DNA of 64,000 nucleotides from BOG-938 sp035524315. GTDB lineage: Bacteria; Pseudomonadota; Alphaproteobacteria; Caulobacterales; Caulobacteraceae. Positions within the stretch are counted from its first letter, which is position 1; each line of letters starts with the position of its first letter. The position numbers and the translations under genes are program-made. Positions 52,736 through 60,640 of this stretch are shown here, in pieces. The stretch covers positions 62,001 to 126,000 of the forward strand of contig DATKPD010000063.1 of the NCBI GenBank assembly GCA_035524315.1, given 5' to 3'. A model generated the notes under the pieces. That model was not told the origin of the DNA. It saw only the letters and a program-made list of their open reading frames with translations, and searched no databases.

Positions 52736-53311
52736 ATGCGTCACTACGCGCTTCGTGCGCTGGCTACATTCATTATCGGCGTGTTCTTCGCCAGCGCAGC
52801 ATTGGCCGCCGATCCGCCGGCGGGCGTCGCCGCCTCCGTGAAGGCCAGCGCCCACGACTATCACCTCGGGGCCGGCGACAAGCTCAAGATCACCGTCTAT
52901 GGCGAAGACACCCTCAGCGGCGAATATCTGGTGTCCGGCACGGGTAAGATTTCGTTCCCGCTGATCGGCGACGTGGACGTGTCCGGCCTGACCATTCCCG
53001 ACCTGCAGCAGACCCTGGTGGACCGGCTGGCGGACGGTTATCTCAAGCACCCTCAGGTCACCGCCGAAGTTGAAAACTATCGGCCCTATTACATCCTGGG
53101 CGAGGTCACCAAGCCGGGTGAATATCCCTATGAAAACGGCCTGACCGTGCTCAATGCGGTGGCGACCGGCGGGGGCTTCACCTACCGCGCCAACACCAAA
53201 AAGGTCTACATCAAGCGGGCTAACGAGCCGGCGGAATCCGCCGTGCCGCTGACCACCGACACGCCGGTCGAGCCGGGCGACACGATCCGGATCGGCGAAC
53301 GGTTCTTCTGA
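52736..53311 (+). CDS. Polysaccharide export outer-membrane protein (Wza-like, short)
   Basis: 191 residues with a signal peptide (FIIGVFFASAALAAD). The poly-export domain follows: YHLGAGDKLKITVYGEDTLSGEYLVSGTGKISFPLIGDV, then an SLBB-like stretch YYILGEVTKPGEYPYENGLTVLNAVATGGG. The length fits single-SLBB members that help secrete exopolysaccharide through the outer membrane. ATG 52736 is supported by AGGAG nine bases upstream. It heads the second glycan cluster. The lipobox Cys typical of Wza is missing, so it may be periplasmic or anchored otherwise. Confidence 0.9.
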   Translation: MRHYALRALATFIIGVFFASAALAADPPAGVAASVKASAHDYHLGAGDKLKITVYGEDTLSGEYLVSGTGKISFPLIGDVDVSGLTIPDLQQTLVDRLADGYLKHPQVTAEVENYRPYYILGEVTKPGEYPYENGLTVLNAVATGGGFTYRANTKKVYIKRANEPAESAVPLTTDTPVEPGDTIRIGERFF

Positions 53312-53318
53312 GTTAGGG

Positions 53319-53350
53319 CCCGGCCGGCGCTCCGCGCCGCGCCGGCCGGG
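53319..53350 (+). terminator. Strong GC hairpin after the export gene
   Basis: A perfect 12-bp stem, CCCGGCCGGCGC (53319-53330) and its complement (53339-53350), with an 8-nt loop, starts 7 bp after the stop codon. Only a weak T-rich tail follows, so termination may be partial or Rho-assisted. Confidence 0.65.
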
Positions 53351-53355
53351 TTCAG

Positions 53356-53370
53356 TTAACGCCGCCTTAA
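53356..53370. promoter_or_regulatory. CtrA-type box TTAA-N7-TTAA
   Basis: TTAA at 53356-53359 and TTAA at 53367-53370 are separated by exactly seven bases, matching the consensus for the cell-cycle regulator CtrA. It lies about 180 bp upstream of the beta-barrel gene. Chance occurrence at this GC content is low. Confidence 0.6.
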
Positions 53371-53552
53371 GGGGCCAGACCTATCGAGGCGTGACGGATA
53401 GAGCCAGCGAGGGTCCCGCGCGGTTCCAGCCGCCCTGGCCACGACGCCGTCGCCGGGCGTGTCGCGAGCCTGGCGGTGGTTGTATTGGGCAAGACGCCCG
53501 CGAAGGGGTTGATCCTGGGATGTTCCCCCGGGATAGCGAAAAGGGGATGGGC

Positions 53553-54845
53553 ATGGCGTTCAAGGCCTTGTCGGGGGTGTTCGCGGGCACGCTCGCTTTT
53601 CTAGCGGCCGGAGAGGCTATGGCCCAGTCGCGCGACAACTATTTCGCGCGGGACCGTAACGTCAGCGTCACCGAGCGCGACCGTCCCGGCTACCAGGCCT
53701 TGGGCTTGCCCCTGGGCGCCTTCCTGCTGTTTCCCAAGATCGAAGTGGGCGTCCAGGGCAACGACAACATCTATTCCCAAGGCAGCCACGGCGCGTCCGA
53801 CCTGATCGGGATCGCCAGCCCGCAGATCGACCTGGCGTCGCAATGGTCGCGCAACAGCCTGACGGCGTTCGTGAGATCCTCGACCCGGCAATATGCATCC
53901 CACACCTCCGAAAACGCCACCGACTGGCAATTTGGCGGCACGGGTCAGGTCGATGGCGGCGACACAACCTTCAAGGCGGGCGGCGACTATGGCTTCTTCG
54001 CGCAGCCGCGCTGGGCCAACATCGGCGAGAACAGCCTGGCGCAGTTCACCACCGTGCGGCCCGTCGGCGATTATCAGAGCGCGATGAACGCCGATGTGAT
54101 CCACACCATCAACCGGATCCAGCTCGAAGGCCAGATAACCTACAACGCCAATTCGTACCTGAACGGCGAGAACGCGAATGGCCAGGTCGTTCACGAAAAC
54201 CAGTACGACTACGACCGCACCTATCTGATCGGCAAGGTCAGCTATGCGGTGATGCCCGAGGCGTCGATCTACGGCGCCTTCAGCTACAACATGCTCAACT
54301 ATCCCAACGGCGACGTTCTGCCGGGGTATTCACCCAACCCGAATTCGACGGGCGAGACCTACGACATTGGCGCCAACTTCGACCTGACCCACCTGATCCG
54401 GGGCGACGTGGAGCTGGGCTACCTCCAGCAGGTGTTCGCTGGCGATAAACTGTCCACGATCACCGGATTTCAGGCCAAGGGCGACGTGCAGTATTTCCCG
54501 ACCCAGCTGATCACGCTCACCCTGACGGGGTCGCGCAATGTCGACGCCTCGACTATCGCCGGCTCGCCCGGCACGATCACGGGCCAGCTGAGCGGGCAGG
54601 CGGACTACGAGCTGCTGCGCAATCTGATCCTGTCGGCCGAGGCCCAGTGGAGCGGCAGCAGCTACGAAGGCCTGGATCGCCACGATAATGTGACCGAGCT
54701 GACGGCGAGCGGCCAATATCTGATGAACCGAAACATCGGCCTTCACCTGGCCTACGATTTCCTGCGTCAGGACTCGACCGGCACCCAACACGGCGTGAAC
54801 TTCACGGAGAATCGCGTGACACTAACGACGGTGCTCCAGTATTAG
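53553..54845 (+). CDS. Outer-membrane beta-barrel protein (BBP2-like)
   Basis: 430 residues from ATG 53553, with AAGGGG about seven bases upstream and a signal peptide ending at AMAQ. The mature part is a succession of amphipathic strands with alternating aromatic and polar residues, finishing with an aromatic C-terminal residue (VLQY), as outer-membrane barrels do. GVQGNDNIYSQGSHG is the usual opening of the putative beta-barrel porin 2 group found next to polysaccharide genes. It may be the outer-membrane conduit of this cluster; function inferred from place. Confidence 0.85.
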   Translation: MAFKALSGVFAGTLAFLAAGEAMAQSRDNYFARDRNVSVTERDRPGYQALGLPLGAFLLFPKIEVGVQGNDNIYSQGSHGASDLIGIASPQIDLASQWSRNSLTAFVRSSTRQYASHTSENATDWQFGGTGQVDGGDTTFKAGGDYGFFAQPRWANIGENSLAQFTTVRPVGDYQSAMNADVIHTINRIQLEGQITYNANSYLNGENANGQVVHENQYDYDRTYLIGKVSYAVMPEASIYGAFSYNMLNYPNGDVLPGYSPNPNSTGETYDIGANFDLTHLIRGDVELGYLQQVFAGDKLSTITGFQAKGDVQYFPTQLITLTLTGSRNVDASTIAGSPGTITGQLSGQADYELLRNLILSAEAQWSGSSYEGLDRHDNVTELTASGQYLMNRNIGLHLAYDFLRQDSTGTQHGVNFTENRVTLTTVLQY

Positions 54846-55131
54846 ACCTTGAGGTTATGCGACTCCCACTGCGTAGAACCGACCTTGAGCTCAGGCTCCA
54901 AAAGCAAAACTCAAGAAATTGATCTTGCCACCATCACCTAAAGGTCCAGTCGACGTCTGTTGGTCAGTTGTGTCGCGCGCACGCCCAGAAGCGAATTAGT
55001 TTAAGATTGTACACGTGCATGCACATGGAACGGCCGAGTCGACCCAAGTCTGGCCACGTTCCCCCACGAACCCGGGCCTAATCCACTCGGAGTCGGGAGC
55101 CCTGAGAGGCAACTCGGGCCCATAACCGACC
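54846..55131. other. Intergenic gap between convergent genes
   Basis: 286 bp, less GC-rich than its surroundings. No gene is supported. It contains a perfect 10-bp palindrome, GTGCATGCAC, at 55015-55024. No clear terminator is seen on either side. Confidence 0.4.
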
Positions 55132-56247
55132 TCAAACGGCGGTAGCGTGCGCCGGGAACATGCGATCCCTAAACCAGATAGCGGGCCGTTCGACCATGCG
55201 GGTGACGATGAAGGCAATAACCATGTCCAGCGCATAAGCAATGACGACTTGGCCAACCTGCCCGCCGTGGATCTTTGCCGACAACATCGGCGCATAGTGC
55301 AGAGCGATCATCTGCCAAAGATAGAGCGCATATGAGTAAACGCCTATAAATCCTATCACGCGGCATGGCCAACTCGCCACGCGATCCACTCCTGACCGAT
55401 AGATCAACAACATGAATGCCGCTGCGGTTAGGTAGGAGACCGAGAATCCGATCGTTTCGCCGAATGCTGAGGCCTTACTGTTGACCGTAAGAATGACACA
55501 GCCCAGCACAACTATCACAGCCATCAAGGGCCGGAACTTAAGCATCCGATCAAGAAGCTGCGGCCGCTGGACAGATATCAGAGCCAGAAGCACGCCGCAG
55601 GCCAGGGCGTCAATCCGGTATTGGGTTTGCCACTGCAGGTCCTGCGCGCTGGCGCCCAACCGCCAGCCGATTAGTCTCAGCACAAAGGATAATACCATTA
55701 GGCCGGTAAGCCAGGGCCACAGGCTCCAAGCTGTCCTCCGCCGTAGATAAGCAGGTACAAGCAGGCCTAAAGCGAGGTAGAAATGCTCCTCCACGGCAAG
55801 CGACCAGAGCTGAAGTGCATGCTGAGGTGGAAAGTAATTGGTCAAGTGCAGGCTACATTGCCAGACATACTCGGACCAATCACGGTCCCCGAGCATCATG
55901 ACAGCGATCAGCAGATAGAGCATTGGCCAAAGTTTGAAGACCCGGCGCCGGAAGAAGGTGGGAAAATCAAACGCACCAGTCCGCACCTCTTCGCGAAACA
56001 CCATCCTTCCCACCAGGAAGCCGCTAAGGACAAAAAACAGGTCGACTCCCGCCCAACCGACCGCCCGGCCGGGCGCCATCAGGGCGTCGAACACCGGATT
56101 GCCGACATAGCTATTCATATGCCAGCCCATCGCGAGGAGCACGGCGACTCCCCGCACCACATCCAAATCGAGTTCGCGGTTCTTGGGGCTTGCGAAAATA
56201 GAGTTGGCACCCAATAGAGGATAAGATCGTGCCTCAGTGGAAGTCAA
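55132..56247 (-). CDS. Acyltransferase 3 family membrane protein (OafA-like)
   Basis: 371 residues with about ten hydrophobic segments. The family signature opens the protein: ELDLDVVRGVAVLLAMGWHM with its catalytic His, VDLFFVLSGFLVGRMVFRE, FFRRRVFKLWPMLYLL, and LWSLAVEEHFYLALGLLVP. These proteins move acyl groups, usually acetyl, from the cytoplasm onto extracytoplasmic glycans. The start is TTG 56247 with AAGGAGG six bases upstream (56254-56260), an unusually strong site. Base composition is lower in GC than nearby genes, suggesting transfer. Confidence 0.92.
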   Translation of the reverse strand: MTSTEARSYPLLGANSIFASPKNRELDLDVVRGVAVLLAMGWHMNSYVGNPVFDALMAPGRAVGWAGVDLFFVLSGFLVGRMVFREEVRTGAFDFPTFFRRRVFKLWPMLYLLIAVMMLGDRDWSEYVWQCSLHLTNYFPPQHALQLWSLAVEEHFYLALGLLVPAYLRRRTAWSLWPWLTGLMVLSFVLRLIGWRLGASAQDLQWQTQYRIDALACGVLLALISVQRPQLLDRMLKFRPLMAVIVVLGCVILTVNSKASAFGETIGFSVSYLTAAAFMLLIYRSGVDRVASWPCRVIGFIGVYSYALYLWQMIALHYAPMLSAKIHGGQVGQVVIAYALDMVIAFIVTRMVERPAIWFRDRMFPAHATAV

Positions 56248-56280
56248 AAATAGCCTCCTTAATTGTGTTTGGAACCATTG

Positions 56281-56386
56281 CGCGCAAAGCGCGACCGTTC
56301 AATGACTTCGTCGGCGCCGGTGTCCCGTTGGCGCAAAGCGCCACAGTTTTAGGCTAACTGGCGCTCGCCTAGCGCCGTTGGCTAAA
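56281..56386. repeat. Cluster of three hairpins between sugar transferase and acyltransferase
   Basis: CGCGC-AAA-GCGCG (56281-56293), TGGCGC-AAA-GCGCCA (56329-56343) and a longer bulged stem at 56348-56386 with core GGCGCT/AGCGCC. The first two share the GCGC-AAA-GCGC core. On the minus strand the longest one begins 4 nt after the sugar transferase stop, so these may terminate or process that transcript. Confidence 0.5.
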
Positions 56387-56390
56387 TTCG

Positions 56391-57068
56391 CTAGTAGGAG
56401 CCCCGGCTGAACAGAACCGCCGGCAAGGTGGCGAGCAGGATCTTCAGATCCAGCAGCGGGCTACGCTTCTTGACGTAGAGCACGTCCATCGCCACTCGCG
56501 CGCGATAGCTGGCGTCGCTGCGGCCGCTGACTTGCCACAACCCGGTCAAACCCGGAAGCACCGAGCAATAGTGCCTGAACCGAGGCCCGTAGCGCCAGAT
56601 TTCCGCGTGCACGATCGGCCGCGGGCCGACGAGGGTCATGTCGCCGATCAGCACATTGAAGAGCTGAGGCAGCTCATCCAGGCTGGTCTTGCGCAGCACG
56701 CGCCCGACCGCGGTGATCCGCGGGTCGGCCTTGAGCTTGTGGTCGCGCTCCCACTCGGCGCGGGCGCTGGAACAATTGTCGAGCAGCGCGACCAGCCGCG
56801 CCTCGGCGTCCACGCCCATCGACCGGAACTTCAGGCAGCGGAACGAGCGGCCGCCGAAGCCCAGGCGGGTTTGGCTGAACAGGATCGGCCCGCCATCCTG
56901 CAAATAGATGGCCAGAACGATAAGTAGAATGAACGGGCCGAAGAAGATCAGCAGGATCAAGCTGGCCGTAATGTCGAAGGCGCGGCCGGACCACGACCGG
57001 CCCTGAGGCAACTGACGCTCGCTGCTGACGGGCGTCGGCGATCGTTCCGCCAACGAAAACTCAGCCAT
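56391..57068 (-). CDS. Initiating sugar transferase (PssY/WbaP catalytic domain type)
   Basis: 225 residues, the minimal form with one N-terminal membrane segment (SLILLIFFGPFILLIVLAI) and the bacterial sugar-transferase domain: GPILFSQTRLGFGGRSFRCLKFRSM, DPRITAVGRVLRKTSLDELPQLFNVLIGDMTLVGPRP, PGLTGLWQVSGRS. It places the first hexose-1-P on undecaprenyl phosphate, starting assembly of a repeat unit. ATG 57068 is chosen; a TTG at 57077, closer to GGGGAG, is also possible. Confidence 0.93.
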   Translation of the reverse strand: MAEFSLAERSPTPVSSERQLPQGRSWSGRAFDITASLILLIFFGPFILLIVLAIYLQDGGPILFSQTRLGFGGRSFRCLKFRSMGVDAEARLVALLDNCSSARAEWERDHKLKADPRITAVGRVLRKTSLDELPQLFNVLIGDMTLVGPRPIVHAEIWRYGPRFRHYCSVLPGLTGLWQVSGRSDASYRARVAMDVLYVKKRSPLLDLKILLATLPAVLFSRGSY

Positions 57069-57220
57069 CAGTCCCAAAGCTCCCCTTGGGCCAATCGTTC
57101 AACTGGCGAGGCCTAATATTGTGCTTGGCAAAGAATACTCAGGAAACAAGACAGCAAACGTGGCTGTTGTGAAAGCGCCTTCCCCTGGTAAGGGAAAGTT
57201 ACAATCCCGCCCCGTCAGGG

Positions 57221-57625
57221 CTAAGCGTCGCGATCGAGCGGCGCAGCATGCCGAAATCCGCGCCTGAACGCGACGACGACCACGGGCGCGCCAAAAGCCA
57301 ATATACCACCGAGATCGGCGATCCAGTGATTGAAATTGCCCATGCGCGGTCCTGGCAACAGCCAGCGCGCCACCTCGAGCGCCGTCGCCAGGCCGGCGAT
57401 ATCCACCAGCACCCGCCGCAGCGAGGTCCGGTAACGCGCCGCCGCAAAGGCCAGGGCCAGCACATAGAAGGCGGCGAAATGTTCGAGGTTGTTGGAATAG
57501 AGCAGGCGGGGCAGCCATTGAACCGGGCCGACGGAGGCCGCGATCACAGCCAACGTCAGCGCCACGGCGCCCCCGCGCGCGACTATTGCCCAAGGATGAT
57601 CGTCCGGCAGGCGACCGCCGTCCAT
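57221..57625 (-). CDS. VanZ-like small membrane protein
   Basis: 134 residues, four hydrophobic segments. NNLEHFAAFYVLALAFAAA and the conserved end LPGPRMGNFNHWIADLGGILAFG fit the VanZ family (HxxxF and Asp-rich NxxHWIxDxxG motifs). ATG 57625 has GGAGG upstream. VanZ-like proteins are often found in glycan loci; their activity is poorly known. It precedes the sugar transferase in the same direction. Confidence 0.82.
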   Translation of the reverse strand: MDGGRLPDDHPWAIVARGGAVALTLAVIAASVGPVQWLPRLLYSNNLEHFAAFYVLALAFAAARYRTSLRRVLVDIAGLATALEVARWLLPGPRMGNFNHWIADLGGILAFGAPVVVVAFRRGFRHAAPLDRDA

Positions 57626-57720
57626 TCCCCCCTCCAGGCTCCTGTTCCAGACTGAGTTAGGCAGACCTCAAATCCTAAGAAAAACCAAGACGATAATCGG
57701 CCTTTGCTTTGGCCGCGGCA

Positions 57721-58278
57721 TTATTTTGGGGCGCGTTTGGCCAGAATCCGTTGCAGTGTGCGCCGATGCATGTTCAGGCGCCGCGCAGTCTCCGACACAT
57801 TGTGCCCGCACAGTTCATAGACCCGCTGGATGTGCTCCCACCGCACGCGGTCGGCCGACATCGGATTTTCCGGCGGCGCGGGGGTGTCGTCGTCGCGCGC
57901 CAGCAGCGCCCGCACCACGTCGTCGGCGTCCGCGGGCTTGGGCAGGTAGTTGATCGCACCCGCCTTCACTGCGGCCACGGCGCTGGCGATGTTGCCGTAC
58001 CCGGTCAGCATGATTACCCGCGCGTCGGGCCGGGCCAGATGCAGAGCCTCGATCACGCCCAGGCCGTTGCCATCCAGTAGGCGCATGTCGACCACGGCGA
58101 AGGCCGGGGTGCGCGCCTTGATCATCGCCATGGCCTCTTGCACGCTGCCGGCAAGCTCGACCTGAAACCCACGGGTTTCGAGCGCCCGGCCGAGCCGGGT
58201 TCTCAGCGGCGCGTCGTCGTCCACCACCAGCAGGGATTTGTCAGCGAGGTCCGCGAGGGCTGCAGTCAGCTCGGTCAT
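57721..58278 (-). CDS. regA: Redox response regulator RegA/ActR/PrrA
   Basis: 185 residues: a receiver domain with LLVVDDDAPLRTRL (acidic pocket), phospho-acceptor Asp64 in FAVVDMRLLDGNGL, TGYGNIASAVAAVKAGA and the Lys of LPKPAD; then a Pro-rich hinge and a Fis-type HTH, CGHNVSETARRLNMHRRTLQRILAKR. The hinge prolines and exact HTH are those of RegA/ActR proteins, which control respiration, carbon and nitrogen use by redox state. It lies 142 bp downstream of its kinase. Confidence 0.94.
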   Translation of the reverse strand: MTELTAALADLADKSLLVVDDDAPLRTRLGRALETRGFQVELAGSVQEAMAMIKARTPAFAVVDMRLLDGNGLGVIEALHLARPDARVIMLTGYGNIASAVAAVKAGAINYLPKPADADDVVRALLARDDDTPAPPENPMSADRVRWEHIQRVYELCGHNVSETARRLNMHRRTLQRILAKRAPK

Positions 58279-58420
58279 GGTCTTTGCTCGCCATTAAACC
58301 CAGAGAAGCAGCTCATCATGAGCCGTTCACTGGCTTCTACTCAAGTACGAGTTTTACGAATACCCGCCGAGGTCGTTCCCACAAAAATAAAGGCGCGTCG
58401 TCTTTTTTGTTCGATCGGCC

Positions 58421-59785
58421 TTAGAAGGCGGGGGGCGCCTCGATGTCCTCACGCGCCCAGCGAATGGCGATCACGGCGCCGCCGGCGCGGTCATTGTGGA
58501 ATTCCATCTGGCCTCCGGTCCGCTCAAGCAGGGTCTTGGCGATGAAAAAGCCCAGCCCCATGCCCAGGTGCCCCGAGGGCGAGCCTTCGCCGGTCGGGCG
58601 GCTGGTGATGTAGGGCTCGCCCAGCTTGGCGAATATGTCGGGCGAGAAGCCCGGGCCGTCGTCACGCACCTCGATGACCACCACGTCGTCGTCGAAACGG
58701 CCGATCACCCGCACCTCCGAGCGCGCGAAATCAACAGCGTTGTCCACGAACGAGGTCAAGGCGCGCGATACCTCCGGCAGGCGCAGCAGGTCGGGGGGCT
58801 CGGCGCCGGGGGGGCCGATCACGCTCCATTCCATACGCACGCGGCCGTCGTCGGCGTGCGGCTCGACGGCCTGTTCCAGAAGCTGCGCCAGGCTGATGCG
58901 GGCATGGACCATGTCGCTCGCCTCCGGCTGCTCGGCCATCCGGCGCAGGATTTCCCGGCAGCGTTTGGCCTGAGACGAAACCAGCTCAGCGTCCTCGCGC
59001 AGGGCCCCTTCGGGTATGGCCAGCGCCATTTCCTTGGCCACCACGGCGATGGTCGCCAGCGGCGTGCCCAGCTCATGCGCCGTGGCGGCGGCCAGGGCGC
59101 CCAAAGCCGACAACTGCTGCTCTCGGTGAAGAACCGTCTCGGCGGCGTGCAGGGCGTGCTCCATCCGCGAGGATTCAGCGGCCGATCCCCAGGCGTAGGC
59201 CGAGGTGAGAACCACGCCCATCGTCACCGCCGCCCCTTCGCCCAGGCGATAGAGTAGGGGCGTCTCCAACACCTCGCCCGGATGCCAGGGCAGGGGCAGA
59301 TACGCGACGGACAGGGTCAGGCCGACGAGTATGGCGATCCCGCCCACCATCACCGTGAAACGCGCTTGCAGCGTCATGGCCGACAGCACCGCCGGGCCGA
59401 TCAGCAAGATGTCGAAGGGATTGTCCGCCCCGCCGGTCAGAAACAGCAAGCCGCCCAGTTGGAGCGTGTCGAAGATCAGCTGGGCCGCCGTTTCCCACTG
59501 ATGCGACACGCGCTGCGGCGGCACGCCCAGGACCAAGGCCAGATTGACCGCGGCCGAGAGGGCGATCAGGGCCAGGCACTGCAGCACCGGGAAGTCGAAG
59601 CCAAGGGCGAAGCGCACCACGACCAGCGCGGCGAGCTGTCCGCCGATGGCCAGCCAGCGAAGCAGGATCAGGGTGCGCGGCCTGAGGCGCTCGCGCGGAT
59701 GCGGGTCCTTGCCGCTCGCATCGCTCGGGTCGAAGGCCGAGGCGCCCCGGCTAGGCGCAGACCTGAACGGGTCGTGTCTGTTCAT
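58421..59785 (-). CDS. regB: Redox sensor histidine kinase RegB/ActS/PrrB
   Basis: 454 residues with about six membrane helices. The quinone-sensing heptapeptide GGADNPF lies at residues 118-124, and phosphoacceptor His237 is in ATAHELGTPLATIAVV. The redox-active Cys276 is in QAKRCREILRRM, and the ATPase blocks are FVDNAVDFA, VRDDGPGF and GLGFFIAK. All three are diagnostic for RegB. It phosphorylates RegA under reducing conditions. It is divergent from senC, the classical partner gene. Confidence 0.95.
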   Translation of the reverse strand: MNRHDPFRSAPSRGASAFDPSDASGKDPHPRERLRPRTLILLRWLAIGGQLAALVVVRFALGFDFPVLQCLALIALSAAVNLALVLGVPPQRVSHQWETAAQLIFDTLQLGGLLFLTGGADNPFDILLIGPAVLSAMTLQARFTVMVGGIAILVGLTLSVAYLPLPWHPGEVLETPLLYRLGEGAAVTMGVVLTSAYAWGSAAESSRMEHALHAAETVLHREQQLSALGALAAATAHELGTPLATIAVVAKEMALAIPEGALREDAELVSSQAKRCREILRRMAEQPEASDMVHARISLAQLLEQAVEPHADDGRVRMEWSVIGPPGAEPPDLLRLPEVSRALTSFVDNAVDFARSEVRVIGRFDDDVVVIEVRDDGPGFSPDIFAKLGEPYITSRPTGEGSPSGHLGMGLGFFIAKTLLERTGGQMEFHNDRAGGAVIAIRWAREDIEAPPAF

Positions 59786-59930
59786 CGCCGCCGCCGGGTC
59801 AAATCTTCACGGGTGGGCCGCCGTTCCGGCCGCCGCCTTTCGCATTCCGGCCGAGATTGACAGATGGGAAACCGCGTAAGATGCCAATTCGTCACCCTGC
59901 AGGGTATAGCACTGTGAGAGGCTAAGCCTA

Positions 59931-60548
59931 ATGAGGCCCGCGTACATCCCCTATCTGACCGCCGCCGTGTGCGCCCTTGGCCTGGCCGTGGCGGGATGCG
60001 GCCCATCGCCCTATGCCGGGGTGCAGGACCAGGCCAGCGGTCAGCCCTTGATCGGCGGTCCGTTCCAGCTGATCGACCAGGACGGGCGCCCGGTGAACCA
60101 GTCGGCCCTCGACGGCAAATGGACGGCGGTGTTCTTCGGCTACACCTACTGCCCAGACGTGTGCCCGACCACCTTGACCACCCTGGGAGAGGCCCAGACC
60201 GAGCTTGGGGCCAAGGCCAAGGACTTCCAGGTGGTGTTCATCACGGTCGATCCGGCGCGCGACACGCCCAGCCAGCTCAAGGCCTATCTCTCCAGCCCGG
60301 TCTTTCCCAAGGGCACGCTCGGCCTGACCGGCGCGCCGGCCCAGGTGGACCAGGCGGCCAAGGCCTACAAGGTGTTCTACCAGAAGGAGGGATCGGGAAA
60401 TTCCTACGTCATGGACCACTCCTCGGCGATCTACCTGATGGATCCGCACGGAAAATTCGACCGCGTGCTGGCCGAAAACCTTAAACCGGACGAGACTGCT
60501 CACCAGATATCGGATGCGATGGCGGAGGGCCCCAAGAGCGGGGCCTAA
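59931..60548 (+). CDS. senC: SCO1/SenC/PrrC-type copper chaperone
   Basis: 205 residues. A lipoprotein-like signal ends AVAGC (Cys23). The thioredoxin-like SCO domain has the copper-binding Cys74-x3-Cys78 in YTYCPDVCPTTL, VFITVDPARDTP, and the distal His in MDHSSAIYLMD. It supplies copper to the CuA centre of cytochrome oxidase and can influence RegB signalling in related species. Its start is 145 bp from regB, in the opposite direction. Confidence 0.94.
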   Translation: MRPAYIPYLTAAVCALGLAVAGCGPSPYAGVQDQASGQPLIGGPFQLIDQDGRPVNQSALDGKWTAVFFGYTYCPDVCPTTLTTLGEAQTELGAKAKDFQVVFITVDPARDTPSQLKAYLSSPVFPKGTLGLTGAPAQVDQAAKAYKVFYQKEGSGNSYVMDHSSAIYLMDPHGKFDRVLAENLKPDETAHQISDAMAEGPKSGA

Positions 60549-60640
60549 CACCGCGGCCGCCAACGACGACGTTCACGAAGCGGAACGATCTGTGGGTTAA
60601 TGGTCTATGCAGTGGCGCAAGGTCGCCCTGATGGTGAGTC

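Noticed and set aside
59857..59882. TTGACA and TAAGAT as a sigma-70 promoter for senC
   Set aside because: The spacer is 14 bp, too short for a standard promoter; not enough to call.
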